From contig NZ_BMBA01000001.1 in NCBI RefSeq assembly GCF_017312485.1, positions 1,254,396-1,318,395 of the forward strand: 64,000 bases of DNA. The letters run 5' to 3'. The notes below the pieces were generated by a model that did no database searches, was not told the origin of the DNA, and was given only the letters and a program-made list of their open reading frames with translations. Positions within the stretch are counted from its first letter, which is position 1. Every line of letters begins with the position of its first letter. A program made the translations under genes and the position numbers. This stretch comes from Clostridium zeae (lineage in GTDB: Bacteria > Bacillota > Clostridia > Clostridiales > Clostridiaceae). Positions 1 to 8,576 of this stretch are shown piece by piece.

Positions 1-2063
1 GCCTGTGGTAGATACTTAAATATAAGTCTTATTGCTTCTAATGCTAAGCCGTTTGTATATTCTGACGCTAACACTGACACATAAGCTTCAATCGCATGAG
101 TTAAGGCATCTATTCCAGATGCAGCTGTTAAACTTTTTGGCATATTCATCATAAGTTCAGCATCGATTATTGCCATATCTGGAGTAAGTTCATAATCTGC
201 TAAAGGATATTTTATTCCTGTCTTTTCGTCTGTAATTACAGCAAATGGAGTTACTTCAGAACCAGTTCCTGCTGATGTTGGGATAGATACCATCATAGCT
301 TTTTGTCCGAGCTCTGGGAATGTATATACTCTCTTTCTTATATCCATAAATCTCATTGCTAAATCCTCAAATCTTACCTCTGGATGTTCATACATAACCC
401 ACATTATCTTAGCGCAGTCCATAGGTGATCCACCACCTAACGCTATTATTACATCTGGCTTAAACTTATCCATTTGATCTGCTCCATTTTTAGCAGTAGC
501 TAAAGTTGGATCTGGTTCTACATCATAAAACACTTTAAAGTCAACATGCCCTTCTTCCAAGACTTTTATAGCCATATCGGCATATCCTAAATCATATAAA
601 ACCTTATCAGTTACAATAAACGCCCTCTTTTTGCCTATGTCTACTAATTCTCTTAATGCTACAGCAAGAGATCCATACTTAAAGTATATTTTCTCTGGAA
701 CTCTGAACCAAAGCATATTTTCTCTCCTCTCTGCAACATTCTTTATATTCAACAAATGCTTTGGTCCAACATTTTCAGATACAGAGTTTCCTCCCCAAGA
801 TCCGCAACCTAAAGTTAAAGATGGCGCAAGTTTAAAATTGTAGATATCTCCAATTGCTCCTTGTGATGCAGGCATATTTACTATTGTCCTAGCGGTCTTC
901 ATAGCTGCACCAAACTTTCCTATTCTTTCTGCATTTCTTGACTGATCTGTGTATAATACCGACGTATGCCCAAATCCCCCTAGTTCAACTAATCTTGAAG
1001 CTTTGACCAAAGCTTCATCAAAGCTTTTAACACAATACATCGCTAATACCGGTGAAAGTTTTTCATGAGAGAACGGTTCTTCTAGTTCAACTGATTCTAC
1101 CTCTCCAACTAATACCTTTGAATATCTTGGCACTTCAATACCTGCCAATTCTGCAATCTTATATGCTGACTGTCCTACTATGTCAGAGTTAAGTCCTCCT
1201 TTTTCATTTAGTATAACTTTTCCTACTTTTTCTCTTTCTTCTTCATCTAATATATAAGCTCCTCTGTCATGAAGCTCTTTTCTAACTTCATCATATACTT
1301 TTTCTAGAACAACTAAAGCTTGCTCTGATGCACAGATCATTCCATTATCAAAAGTCTTTGATAAAAGTATTGAGCTTACTGCGGTCTTTATATGAGCACT
1401 TTCATCAATAATTACAGGAGTATTACCTGAACCAACTCCTAAAGCTGGCTTTCCTGACGAATAAGCAGCTTTTACCATAGCCGGTCCTCCAGTTGCAAGT
1501 ATTATGTCTGCCTCTCTCATGACCATCTGTGATAGTTCAACTGAAGGCTCATCAATCCATCCTATTATATCTTCTGGTGCTCCTGCTTTAACCGCCGCAT
1601 CTAACACTATCTTTGCAGCTGCTATAGTTGAAGCCTTTGCTCTAGGATGAGGTGAAAATATTATTCCATTTCTTGTTTTCAGTGAGATCAGTGCTTTAAA
1701 GATAGCCGTCGAAGTTGGATTAGTTGTTGGAATTATAGCCGCTACTACTCCAATTGGCTCTGCCACTCTTGCTATTCCAAATGATTCATCATAATCTAAT
1801 AATCCACAGGTTCTATCATTCTTATATTTATTATATATGTATTCAGATGCAAAATGATTTTTTATAACTTTATCTTCTACTACTCCCATACCAGTTTCTT
1901 CAGCAGCTAATTTTGCAAGAACTATTCTAGCATTGTTTGCGGCCATTGCTGCCTGCCTAAATATTTCATCAACCTGTTCTTGGGTATATGCTGAGTAAAT
2001 CCTTTGTGCTTCCCTTACTTTTGATATTCTCTTGCTCAATTCTTCAGAATTGGTTACTTTCAT
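1..2063 (-). CDS. adhE: Bifunctional aldehyde/alcohol dehydrogenase AdhE (3' end outside window)
   Basis: Reduces acetyl-CoA (or butyryl-CoA) through the aldehyde to the alcohol with NADH, disposing of reductant in the cytosol. About 687 N-terminal residues are visible; the family is usually about 860-870 aa, so the last fifth lies left of position 1. The N-terminal CoA-acylating aldehyde dehydrogenase half is clear: a glycine-rich ATGGPAMV stretch, GVGSGNTPV, and the catalytic cysteine in GMICASEQA at residue 244. The iron-dependent alcohol dehydrogenase half follows, with GGGSPMD readable near 430-450. The ATG at 2063 follows AAAGGAGG at 7-8 nt. The gene stands alone behind a long A+T-rich leader. 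Identity is firm; which acyl-CoA is preferred cannot be read from sequence. Confidence 0.96.
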   Translation of the reverse strand, partial: MKVTNSEELSKRISKVREAQRIYSAYTQEQVDEIFRQAAMAANNARIVLAKLAAEETGMGVVEDKVIKNHFASEYIYNKYKNDRTCGLLDYDESFGIARVAEPIGVVAAIIPTTNPTSTAIFKALISLKTRNGIIFSPHPRAKASTIAAAKIVLDAAVKAGAPEDIIGWIDEPSVELSQMVMREADIILATGGPAMVKAAYSSGKPALGVGSGNTPVIIDESAHIKTAVSSILLSKTFDNGMICASEQALVVLEKVYDEVRKELHDRGAYILDEEEREKVGKVILNEKGGLNSDIVGQSAYKIAELAGIEVPRYSKVLVGEVESVELEEPFSHEKLSPVLAMYCVKSFDEALVKASRLVELGGFGHTSVLYTDQSRNAERIGKFGAAMKTARTIVNMPASQGAIGDIYNFKLAPSLTLGCGSWGGNSVSENVGPKHLLNIKNVAERRENMLWFRVPEKIYFKYGSLAVALRELVDIGKKRAFIVTDKVLYDLGYADMAIKVLEEGHVDFKVFYDVEPDPTLATAKNGADQMDKFKPDVIIALGGGSPMDCAKIMWVMYEHPEVRFEDLAMRFMDIRKRVYTFPELGQKAMMVSIPTSAGTGSEVTPFAVITDEKTGIKYPLADYELTPDMAIIDAELMMNMPKSLTAASGIDALTHAIEAYVSVLASEYTNGLALEAIRLIFKYLPQ

Positions 2064-2419
2064 TTAAATTCCTCCTTTTATTTACGCAATACTAAGCCTC
2101 ATCCGCCTTTTTATCATCATATCGACGTGATTTTGTTCTTATTATTCTCAATATGTATGCAGGAATATTCTAGGTTAAAAAAATATGCAATAGACTTTCA
2201 AAACTGCAACGTATAGTTAAACTTTAATGTTTGTTAATATAGAAAAACCCTTAATACTTAGTTATACTATTTATAAGTAAGTGTTTTTTTGAAGCAGTAT
2301 CAAATTCCTAAAATAAAACTTACGGTACTGACTTAATCAATATAAATTTATTTCAAGTTTTCAGATTAAAGTGTTTCATCTATACAAGTATATTAATGTT
2401 AAAAATAGGAGGCATATAT
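2064..2419. other. Divergent intergenic region between adhE and the HD gene
   Basis: A+T-rich gap holding the adhE leader and the promoter region of the HD gene. I looked for a clostridial Rex-type inverted repeat upstream of adhE and saw only a half-like TTGTTAATATAG around 2231, not a convincing site. No riboswitch or gene is visible. Confidence 0.4.
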
Positions 2420-2905
2420 ATGATAATTTCTAATATTGCTAATATAATGATCAAATACTTTGAAGGCGATATCAAAAGAATAAATCACGCATTAAAAGTA
2501 CATTCCTTCGCTAAAATTATTGGAGAGCTAGAACAAGTATCTAAAGATGACCTTTTTATTTTAGAAATTTCTGCAATTCTGCATGATATAGGCATTAAGG
2601 TAAGTGAACAAAAATACAATTCATCAAATGGTAAGTATCAAGAAATAGAGGGCCCCCCTGTAGCAAAAGAACTATTAGGCAATTTACATCTAAATTCATC
2701 TATAGTTGATAGAGTTTGCTACCTTATAGGTAATCATCATAGTTATGATAAAATAGATTCTGTAGACTTTCAAATTTTAGTGGAAGCTGATTTTTTAGTT
2801 AACATATATGAAGATGAAATACCAAAAGACAATATTGCTGTAATAGAAGAAAAGATCTTCAGAACCTCTTCCGGTAAGGAGCTTCTTGAATCTATTTATA
2901 TGTAA
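2420..2905 (+). CDS. HD-domain phosphohydrolase
   Basis: Small 161-aa metal-dependent phosphohydrolase of the HD superfamily. The sequence shows an early histidine (HSFAKIIGEL), the diagnostic ILHDIG pair near residue 65, and a later histidine cluster (IGNHHSYD) followed by an aspartate (VEADFLV), which together supply the usual metal ligands. The substrate is unknown; relatives act on nucleotides or cyclic dinucleotides. A longer reading frame opens at 2396, but the ATG at 2420 is preferred because AGGAGG lies 7-8 nt before it. There is no membrane segment, so the protein is cytosolic. A strong two-way terminator follows directly. It is a single-gene unit facing away from adhE. Confidence 0.8.
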   Translation: MIISNIANIMIKYFEGDIKRINHALKVHSFAKIIGELEQVSKDDLFILEISAILHDIGIKVSEQKYNSSNGKYQEIEGPPVAKELLGNLHLNSSIVDRVCYLIGNHHSYDKIDSVDFQILVEADFLVNIYEDEIPKDNIAVIEEKIFRTSSGKELLESIYM

Positions 2906-2906
2906 G

Positions 2907-2968
2907 TCTAGAAAACCAAAAGGTAGGAATCCATTTTATTTTGAATTCCTACCTTTTTATTTTCTAGA
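2907..2968. terminator. Bidirectional intrinsic terminator
   Basis: A long inverted repeat (TCTAGA outer arms, AGGTAGGAAT/ATTCCTACCT core) has T-rich tracts on both sides. It sits between the convergent HD gene and the 129-aa membrane gene and overlaps the stop codon of the latter. Confidence 0.85.
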
Positions 2969-3353
2969 ATAACCTAATATTATGTTTGCGGAGCATATAT
3001 TCTTTAAATTCCTCATCGCAATCACACTTACCATCACAAGAAAAACAATGATTTTTTAAACTAGTCATAATAGACTTTCTAATATCTTCAGGTTTTTTTA
3101 TTTGTGAAGCTGTAAGCTTTTCTACCACTTCAATGCCTAATAAAGTAGCCAACGGTATAAACACCATATTTATTGATTCTTTAAAATTTAAGTACAACCC
3201 TACCGTCCCTACAAATACTATAGTTGAGTACATGACTACTCTAATTCTTCTCATATCATTTGATAATTTAAGTGATTTTATTAAATCTTCTGCATTTTTT
3301 CTGCCAGTAAAACTCATATGTTGATAAAATGATTGTGTTTTTATATCCTCCAT
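2964..3353 (-). CDS. Small two-helix membrane protein with C-terminal cysteine cluster
   Basis: 129-aa protein of unknown function. Residues about 40-80 form two closely spaced hydrophobic segments (VVMYSTIVFVGTVGLYL and INMVFIPLATLLGIEVV). The soluble tail carries a compact cysteine/acidic cluster (CFSCDGKCDCDEEF), a plausible metal site or redox switch. The ATG at 3353 follows GAGGG. It sits downstream of, and on the same strand as, the PAS protein with about 65 bp between them, so co-transcription is possible. No named family is recognised. Confidence 0.65.
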   Translation of the reverse strand: MEDIKTQSFYQHMSFTGRKNAEDLIKSLKLSNDMRRIRVVMYSTIVFVGTVGLYLNFKESINMVFIPLATLLGIEVVEKLTASQIKKPEDIRKSIMTSLKNHCFSCDGKCDCDEEFKEYMLRKHNIRLF

Positions 3354-3419
3354 ACTAACCCTCTTTTATCGCTTTACTGTAAATGTATGCTTAATCTTAC
3401 CAAGGCATTCTAAAAATCA

Positions 3420-4148
3420 TTACTTATGCTTTCCCGTTACATCCCTACATACTCCAAAAACTCCAATTAACTCTCCGAACATATTATATTCGGGTATTGA
3501 ATAATCTTCAATATAATGAAATACCCCATTCTTATCTCTCCACCTTGTTATAATGGGTTTCGAATAATCAGCATTTCCTTCCGCTTTATCATTCAACTCT
3601 TTAATATAATCTGGATGGGCGGTACTAAAAACCAATTCCGGATCATTATAATAATCTTCTGGAGTATATCCAAGCACCTTCTCAATAGATTTACTTATGT
3701 ATTCAAATCCTTTAGGTTGTACTCTAAAATAATATATTATATCCTTTGAATTATCTAATATTTTTGTTAATAACTGATGTCTATGTTCTAAGTCTTTTTC
3801 TTTTGTCACATTTATAATCGAACCATAATATCCTTTATGTATTTCCTCAATATAATGAGATCTATATAATATATTTATATGTGTAATGACTTTATTTTTC
3901 GTTAAAACTGGCATAGATATGGTGTTTTCTTTACCCGCCACTTCTTTAAATTGTATTAGTACCTTTTGTTCTCCTATAATATCAGAGAGATTTTTTCCAA
4001 TCAATTCTTCAGCTTTTTGTTCTAATAAGGCCTCAATTCCATCTTCTATATATATAATTCTACTCATTTGATCTGCAACAAAATAAAACTCTCTTTTTAC
4101 CATATTAAAGTTTATATCTGAAAAATCATCACCCAAGTAACTTTTCAT
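3420..4148 (-). CDS. PAS-domain protein without recognisable output domain
   Basis: 242-aa cytosolic protein built from two PAS-type folds. The first is about residues 15-120 (IIYIEDGIEALL, EELIGKNLSDIIG). The second, about 125-240, is a clear PAS with a PAC-like end (YISKSIEKVLGYTPEDYY, ITRWRDKNGVFHYIEDY, GVFGVCRDVTGKHK). The chain stops right after the PAC motif, where a kinase, GGDEF or HTH would normally follow. It may be a stand-alone sensor acting through protein contacts or the remnant of a larger sensor. The start ATG is preceded by GGAGGG. Neighbours give no firm partner. Confidence 0.8.
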   Translation of the reverse strand: MKSYLGDDFSDINFNMVKREFYFVADQMSRIIYIEDGIEALLEQKAEELIGKNLSDIIGEQKVLIQFKEVAGKENTISMPVLTKNKVITHINILYRSHYIEEIHKGYYGSIINVTKEKDLEHRHQLLTKILDNSKDIIYYFRVQPKGFEYISKSIEKVLGYTPEDYYNDPELVFSTAHPDYIKELNDKAEGNADYSKPIITRWRDKNGVFHYIEDYSIPEYNMFGELIGVFGVCRDVTGKHK

Positions 4149-4178
4149 GGAATCCCTCCATAAGCATGATTGTATTAT

Positions 4179-4760
4179 TTATTTTTCTTTCGTATCCAAA
4201 AAAAACTTATCAATTAACTTTTCTGCAATTTTTCTATAACCATTTGCCATATCAATTATGGAAAGAATATATAACAGGACATCCCCATCTTCATCCTTAA
4301 CTTCTTTTAACTTTTGCTCTGCTGAAGCTTTTATTTCTTCAGAATTATTATTTTTTATTAACAAGTACTTATTATATAATGAATCTAAATCAACTAGTTC
4401 ATTATTTTCTATCTTATCAACTATAGGTTTTAGTATATTCTTAATATCATTAATAGCTAAGCTTTGCTTTAAATTATAAATAATAATCATAAGAATTACA
4501 TGATCTCTAGTATATTTTTTTTTCTTTGCTGCCATAAGTAACTTATCTTTAGTATAATTATTTATCATTGTTTTAGTAAGTAATTTATCTTCCACACTTC
4601 TTTTGGTTTCAAATAGATTGCTTTCAAATAGTGTTATTACTTGGTCCATATATAAATCCAAATTAGGTATTTGCTCAGGTTGTATTTCATTATTAAAATG
4701 TAAATCCTCAAAGATCATTTTCAGGATATTTGAATCTAATTCCAAATCTACGTTATTCAT
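4179..4760 (-). CDS. DUF1836 family DNA-binding regulator
   Basis: 193-aa protein of the DUF1836 family. Bacillus subtilis YkrK, a repressor of htpX, is the characterised example I know of. An apparent extension starts at 4883, but the ATG at 4760 has GGGAGG in front and fits the family length. The N-terminal half (NLDLYMDQVITLFES, LTKTMINNYTKDKLL) has the helix-turn-helix character of the family; the rest is helical and acidic. It is divergent from a hemolysin III gene. A 25-bp near-palindrome lies between its own promoter and start codon, and a second site of the same architecture lies in front of hemolysin III. That pattern suggests a repressor controlling itself and its neighbour; this is inference. 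Confidence 0.8.
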   Translation of the reverse strand: MNNVDLELDSNILKMIFEDLHFNNEIQPEQIPNLDLYMDQVITLFESNLFETKRSVEDKLLTKTMINNYTKDKLLMAAKKKKYTRDHVILMIIIYNLKQSLAINDIKNILKPIVDKIENNELVDLDSLYNKYLLIKNNNSEEIKASAEQKLKEVKDEDGDVLLYILSIIDMANGYRKIAEKLIDKFFLDTKEK

Positions 4761-4786
4761 ATTTTCCTCCCTAGTTTTCAAATGCA

Positions 4787-4811
4787 ATAAGTAGTTTTCA
4801 AAACCACTTAT
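4787..4811. promoter_or_regulatory. Putative DUF1836 operator 1
   Basis: 25-bp inverted repeat, 12-bp arms around a central C with one mismatched pair. The core reads AAGTAGTT-N5-AACCACTT. It lies just downstream of the deduced -10 of the DUF1836 gene and 27 nt upstream of its start codon. Confidence 0.7.
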
Positions 4812-4815
4812 TTTA

Positions 4816-4844
4816 ATATTAATAGAAAATACTAGATAATACAA
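4816..4844 (-). promoter_or_regulatory. Promoter of the DUF1836 gene
   Basis: On the minus strand TTGTAT and TAATAT are separated by 17 nt, a good sigma-A arrangement, with the operator-like repeat starting 4-5 nt downstream of the -10. Confidence 0.55.
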
Positions 4845-4895
4845 GAATTTTATAGTTATGATGAATAAATATTGTAATTTCATTTATAATAAATA

Positions 4896-4925
4896 TTGCA
4901 CAAACAACCCACTATGTCGTATACT
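4896..4925 (+). promoter_or_regulatory. Promoter of the hemolysin III gene
   Basis: TTGCAC, 18-nt spacer, TATACT. The predicted transcription start falls just before the second operator-like repeat. Confidence 0.55.
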
Positions 4926-4939
4926 GTAATAAAGATAAC

Positions 4940-4960
4940 AAGTAGTTATACAAACCACTT
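4940..4960. promoter_or_regulatory. Putative DUF1836 operator 2
   Basis: 21-bp site AAGTAGTT-N5-AACCACTT with the same half-sites, the same 5-nt spacer and even the same mismatched pair as operator 1. It lies 27 nt upstream of the hemolysin III start codon. Confidence 0.7.
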
Positions 4961-4987
4961 CATAGAATATTTATAGGAGTTGATATT

Positions 4988-5635
4988 ATGATAAAATATA
5001 TAAGAGAGCCAGTTAATAGTTTAACTCATTTTTTTGGTGCTATAGCATCTTTAGTCGGACTAGTTTTTATGATTTTGAAAGTAATTGATGCAAATGACTC
5101 TTTACCTTCAAGACTAACAGGAGCCATTATTTTTGGACTATCTTTAATTTTTTTATATAGTGCAAGTTCCATATATCACTGGTCAAAATCTTCTTCAAAT
5201 AGACTGCTTATTCTAAGAAAATTTGATCACGCAATGATTTTTGTACTCATTGCAGGTACTTATACACCTATATGTTTAGGAGTTCTAGACGGATTTTTAA
5301 AAGTATTTGTTCTATCCACTGTATGGACTTTAGCAATCGCAGGAATCTTTCTAAAGATATTTTGGTTCGACTGCCCAAGATGGCTATATACAGCATTTTA
5401 CATAATAATGGGTTGGCTGGCTTTAACCTTCAGTGCACCTTTATATAGAACACTATTAATGCCTGGTTTCATTTGGCTCATAATTGGCGGAGTATTATAT
5501 ACCGTTGGAGGAGTAATTTACGCGTTAAAATCTCCAAATATATCTTCAAAATTTGGATTTCATGAATTATTTCATATATTCGTTTTATTAGGAAGTTTAA
5601 GTCATTTTTATCTAATTTATGCTTTTATTTTATAA
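4988..5635 (+). CDS. Hemolysin III family (PAQR-type) membrane protein
   Basis: 215-aa protein with seven hydrophobic segments. Conserved family motifs are all present: NSLTHFFGA near the N-terminus, ASSIYHW after the second helix, FDHAMIFVLIAGTYTP in the middle, and HELFHIFVLLGSLSHFY at the end. Ser/His/Asp residues of this family form the metal site of PAQR hydrolases, and related proteins affect membrane lipid homeostasis; true haemolysin activity should not be assumed. The start ATG follows AGGAGTTGATATT. Divergence from a DUF1836 regulator with paired operators suggests dedicated repression. A very stable hairpin lies about 110 bp downstream. Confidence 0.9.
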   Translation: MIKYIREPVNSLTHFFGAIASLVGLVFMILKVIDANDSLPSRLTGAIIFGLSLIFLYSASSIYHWSKSSSNRLLILRKFDHAMIFVLIAGTYTPICLGVLDGFLKVFVLSTVWTLAIAGIFLKIFWFDCPRWLYTAFYIIMGWLALTFSAPLYRTLLMPGFIWLIIGGVLYTVGGVIYALKSPNISSKFGFHELFHIFVLLGSLSHFYLIYAFIL

Positions 5636-5741
5636 TTTGAAGGTATTTTTCTAAAAATTATTTTGTTAATTTTACACTTTCCTTCGATTATTTTTTAGTA
5701 ATCTCATACTTAAAAAAAGTTTCACATATACTTTTAGTTAT

Positions 5742-5798
5742 CTTATACGTAAAGAACTCACTGAAGAGATTTTCTTCAGTGAGTTCTTTACGTATAAG
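5742..5798. terminator. Perfect 26-bp-stem hairpin
   Basis: Two perfectly complementary 26-nt arms separated by GATTT; the central part CACTGAAG/CTTCAGTG recurs in hairpins near 9355 and 24250. It lies between the convergent hemolysin III and lipoprotein genes. It lacks a strong T-run immediately after the stem, so termination is probable rather than certain. Confidence 0.6.
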
Positions 5799-5868
5799 CC
5801 TTTTCTAATGCATATATGTTTAGCTTAAAGTGATACAACTATAACAAAATCATATTAATTTACAGTGC

Positions 5869-7143
5869 TTATTTTATCAATAATGTTCCGTCGTTAATCT
5901 TCCAAGCATTATCTTCATATACTAGCTCTACATTACAAACATCTGAAACATCTCCATCTACATATTCCACTCTGGCATTAATCTTATTTGACCCTTGATC
6001 ACTGCTTAGCACCTTTGTAAAAGTTTCCCCATTACTTAGTCCTTGACCAAAAAGAACATACTTCTTTCCATCACTTTCTTTAAAAAAACTTCTAACATGA
6101 TTATTAACAAAAGCCTTCGAAAAGTATTGATTAAATGACTTAATTTCATTCTCTACATTTATATTCTGATCTTTGATAACCGCATAACTTAAACTATCTA
6201 TAGTAATAGTTTGGCTACTATCTCCTATTCCCATCAGTTTGCTAATCTCAAAGTTTCTTCCTACTATTAATTTACTTAAGATTTCCTCGTCTTTTAACGA
6301 TTTTACAATTGCAGTAGTATCAACTGATTTTTTTGTATCCTTTGCCGCAATATTATTTCCTGTATCCTTATTTTCCTTTATTGCAACTTGTGAATTGTCA
6401 TTTGTATCTATTTTCTCTTCTTTAACAGCTATTGGCTTTAGATTCTTATCAAATTTATACCAAGTGAGTTTTTTGTCATCATTTACCTGAGGTATTTCTA
6501 ATACGCCATCTTCATTAACATCTTGAGCATATTTTTTTAATCCACTTACAGTACTATTTATAAGTCTTTCAAGCTTTCCTTTATTCATTATATAAACATC
6601 GATATTTGAATCTTTAGATACAGCCGAGTTGTCTATTAGTCCGTAAGTCTCATCATTTATTTTTCCTACTACCAGTTCACCTGGAAATGCAGGGTTAGAC
6701 GGAGCTACACTATCACTTAAATCCTGATATTTGTCTTTCTTATATTGATAAACCTTCAAAGAAGATTTTTTTTCTCCCTTACTATTATAAGGAATAATAT
6801 ATATTTCAGGAATCTTGTCATTATCTAAATCCCCAAAAGCATATCCATCTTTATTCATATCCACAACGGTTGTCCACGATTTATCTTTAGCAAACTTTTC
6901 TTTTATAAAATTCAGCATAAGTTCATCTAATTTACCAAACTCTTTAGCTTCCCCTCCAGCAGCTATAAACTCAGCATATTTTGATACTGATTCTGGATAT
7001 TTCTTTTCAGAATAAACCTTATTTAATTGATTTAATATATCCTCTTTATTAGTTTTATTATTATCATTACTCTTAGTGCATCCGAATAATGATAAACTAA
7101 TAATTAGAAATAAAGTTAATGTTAAAATTAATTTCTTAGTCAT
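5869..7143 (-). CDS. Large lipoprotein with Asp-rich, FG-GAP-like segments
   Basis: 424-aa exported lipoprotein. A lysine-containing, hydrophobic signal peptide ends in a lipobox (SLFGC) with the lipidated cysteine at residue 22, followed by a Ser/Asn/Lys linker. Residues about 95-135 carry Asp/Asn/Gly-rich loops typical of FG-GAP/VCBS or EF-hand-like calcium sites (DMNKDGYAFGDLDNDKIPEI), and a similar loop recurs near 208-216 (DVNEDGVLEI). A low-complexity Asn/Lys/Asp linker near 245-270 separates this from a C-terminal domain ending in YEDNAWKINDGT, as in NTF2-like lipoprotein domains. Function unknown; likely cell-surface ligand or calcium binding. The start has GGAGG in front. It is monocistronic. 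Confidence 0.75.
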   Translation of the reverse strand: MTKKLILTLTLFLIISLSLFGCTKSNDNNKTNKEDILNQLNKVYSEKKYPESVSKYAEFIAAGGEAKEFGKLDELMLNFIKEKFAKDKSWTTVVDMNKDGYAFGDLDNDKIPEIYIIPYNSKGEKKSSLKVYQYKKDKYQDLSDSVAPSNPAFPGELVVGKINDETYGLIDNSAVSKDSNIDVYIMNKGKLERLINSTVSGLKKYAQDVNEDGVLEIPQVNDDKKLTWYKFDKNLKPIAVKEEKIDTNDNSQVAIKENKDTGNNIAAKDTKKSVDTTAIVKSLKDEEILSKLIVGRNFEISKLMGIGDSSQTITIDSLSYAVIKDQNINVENEIKSFNQYFSKAFVNNHVRSFFKESDGKKYVLFGQGLSNGETFTKVLSSDQGSNKINARVEYVDGDVSDVCNVELVYEDNAWKINDGTLLIK

Positions 7144-7432
7144 GCTATTCCTCCGTTTTATTATGTTGTTATAACTCCAATTATTAATTTATTAAAGTAG
7201 AAAAATCCTATAATACTAGGATTTTCCAATAAATATAAGTATGAGTTCGCTTAATAATATTCTTACATTTTCAACTATAAAATTATAGCACACTGAAACA
7301 TTTCCTTACATCACTGTAAAAATTCATTTTTGCTCAATTTGGACACTTTTTTATATTTAATTGACATAAGTCTCTTATTTTCATATCCTTATAATAAATA
7401 CTAATTTTATTTTAGAAAAGAGGGTTGATTAT

Positions 7433-8545
7433 ATGGATATTATTAAAAAAGTAATAGAAGAAAACTTAGAAGAAGTAATTAGTATGTGGCATAAACTTCA
7501 TGCTACTCCTGAGCTTTCATTTGAGGAATATAAAACACAAGAGCTACTTCTTGAATTTTTAAACTCTATGGGTTATGAGAGTAAGAAGATTGCTAAAACA
7601 GGATTAGTTGCGATACTAGGAGATGACTCCAAGGCAATTGGCATAAGGACAGACATAGATGCTATAAACGTTGCTGGTCCTCGTCACTCCTGCGGACACG
7701 ATTTTCATATGTCAACAGTATTAGGTACTGCCCTAGTCTTAAAGAAATTAGGTGTAAAAAAAACAGTGAAATTCTTATTTCAGCCTGCAGAAGAAGCAAT
7801 TGGCGGTGCAAAGGTTATGATTGAGGAAGGTGTTCTAAAGAATCCTGAAGTAACTGAAATGATTGGCTTTCATGTATGGCCAAAGGTTCCTGTGGGAACA
7901 ATTGAAGTTTCACCTGGCCCATCTATGGCTTCAGTTGATGATTTTATCATTACATTTAAAGGAAAAGGTGGTCATGCAGCAATGCCTTATATTTGTATAA
8001 ATCCATTATACCCAGCAATGGATTTTATAAATACCATGACTATAAAAACAAAAATAGAAAACAATCCATTAAATCCTCACATTCTTACATTCACTACTTT
8101 GCAATGCGGTACAGTAGGAAATGTTATAGCCGAGGAAGCAGTGGTTAAAGGAACGGTAAGAACCTTTGATATGGATTTTAAAAAGAAACTTCAAAATCAA
8201 ATTTTAGCTGAAGCTGAAGAAATAGGAAAAAAATATAGTTGTTCAGTATCATCCCATTACAATGTATATTATCCACCAGTTATAAGTGATAAGACTTTAA
8301 CAGAGAAATTTACTAAGATTAGTAAAAAAGCCCTAGGTGAAAATAATGTTATGCCATTAGAAAAAACTTTTACAGCAGAGGATTTTTCTTTCTATTGCGA
8401 GAAAGTTCCATCAGTACATTTTAGACTTGGAATCTCAGATGGTACTAAAGGCGAAGCACCACTACATTCACCTAATTTTAACGGATCATTTGAGGCATTG
8501 TATTATGGTATATATACTCTTGTAAACTATGTTTTAAACGCGTAA
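7433..8545 (+). CDS. M20-family amidohydrolase
   Basis: 370-aa zinc-type amidohydrolase of the M20D group, which removes acyl groups from N-acyl amino acids or opens similar amides in the cytosol. Metal and catalytic motifs are present: IRTDIDAI, HSCGHDFH, the glutamate pair in QPAEEAIGG, GFHVWP, and a terminal PLHSPNF histidine. The lid/dimerisation domain begins around VDDFIITFKGKGGHAAMP. The segment between DAI and HSCGHD is only a few residues (NVAGPR), whereas relatives have a longer loop with an (L)PY-type sequence; this may alter substrate choice. The start ATG follows AGAGGGTTGATTAT. The DUF554 gene starts 31 bp downstream, so the two are probably one transcript. Confidence 0.88.
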   Translation: MDIIKKVIEENLEEVISMWHKLHATPELSFEEYKTQELLLEFLNSMGYESKKIAKTGLVAILGDDSKAIGIRTDIDAINVAGPRHSCGHDFHMSTVLGTALVLKKLGVKKTVKFLFQPAEEAIGGAKVMIEEGVLKNPEVTEMIGFHVWPKVPVGTIEVSPGPSMASVDDFIITFKGKGGHAAMPYICINPLYPAMDFINTMTIKTKIENNPLNPHILTFTTLQCGTVGNVIAEEAVVKGTVRTFDMDFKKKLQNQILAEAEEIGKKYSCSVSSHYNVYYPPVISDKTLTEKFTKISKKALGENNVMPLEKTFTAEDFSFYCEKVPSVHFRLGISDGTKGEAPLHSPNFNGSFEALYYGIYTLVNYVLNA

Positions 8546-8576
8546 TCAAATTTTAATTTTATTGGGGGGAAAAGTT

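Noticed and set aside
1-843. Plus-strand 70-codon frame inside adhE
   Set aside because: Antisense shadow of adhE with no translation signals.
2064-2300. Rex operator upstream of adhE
   Set aside because: Only a half-like TTGTTAA was found; no symmetric partner at the right spacing.
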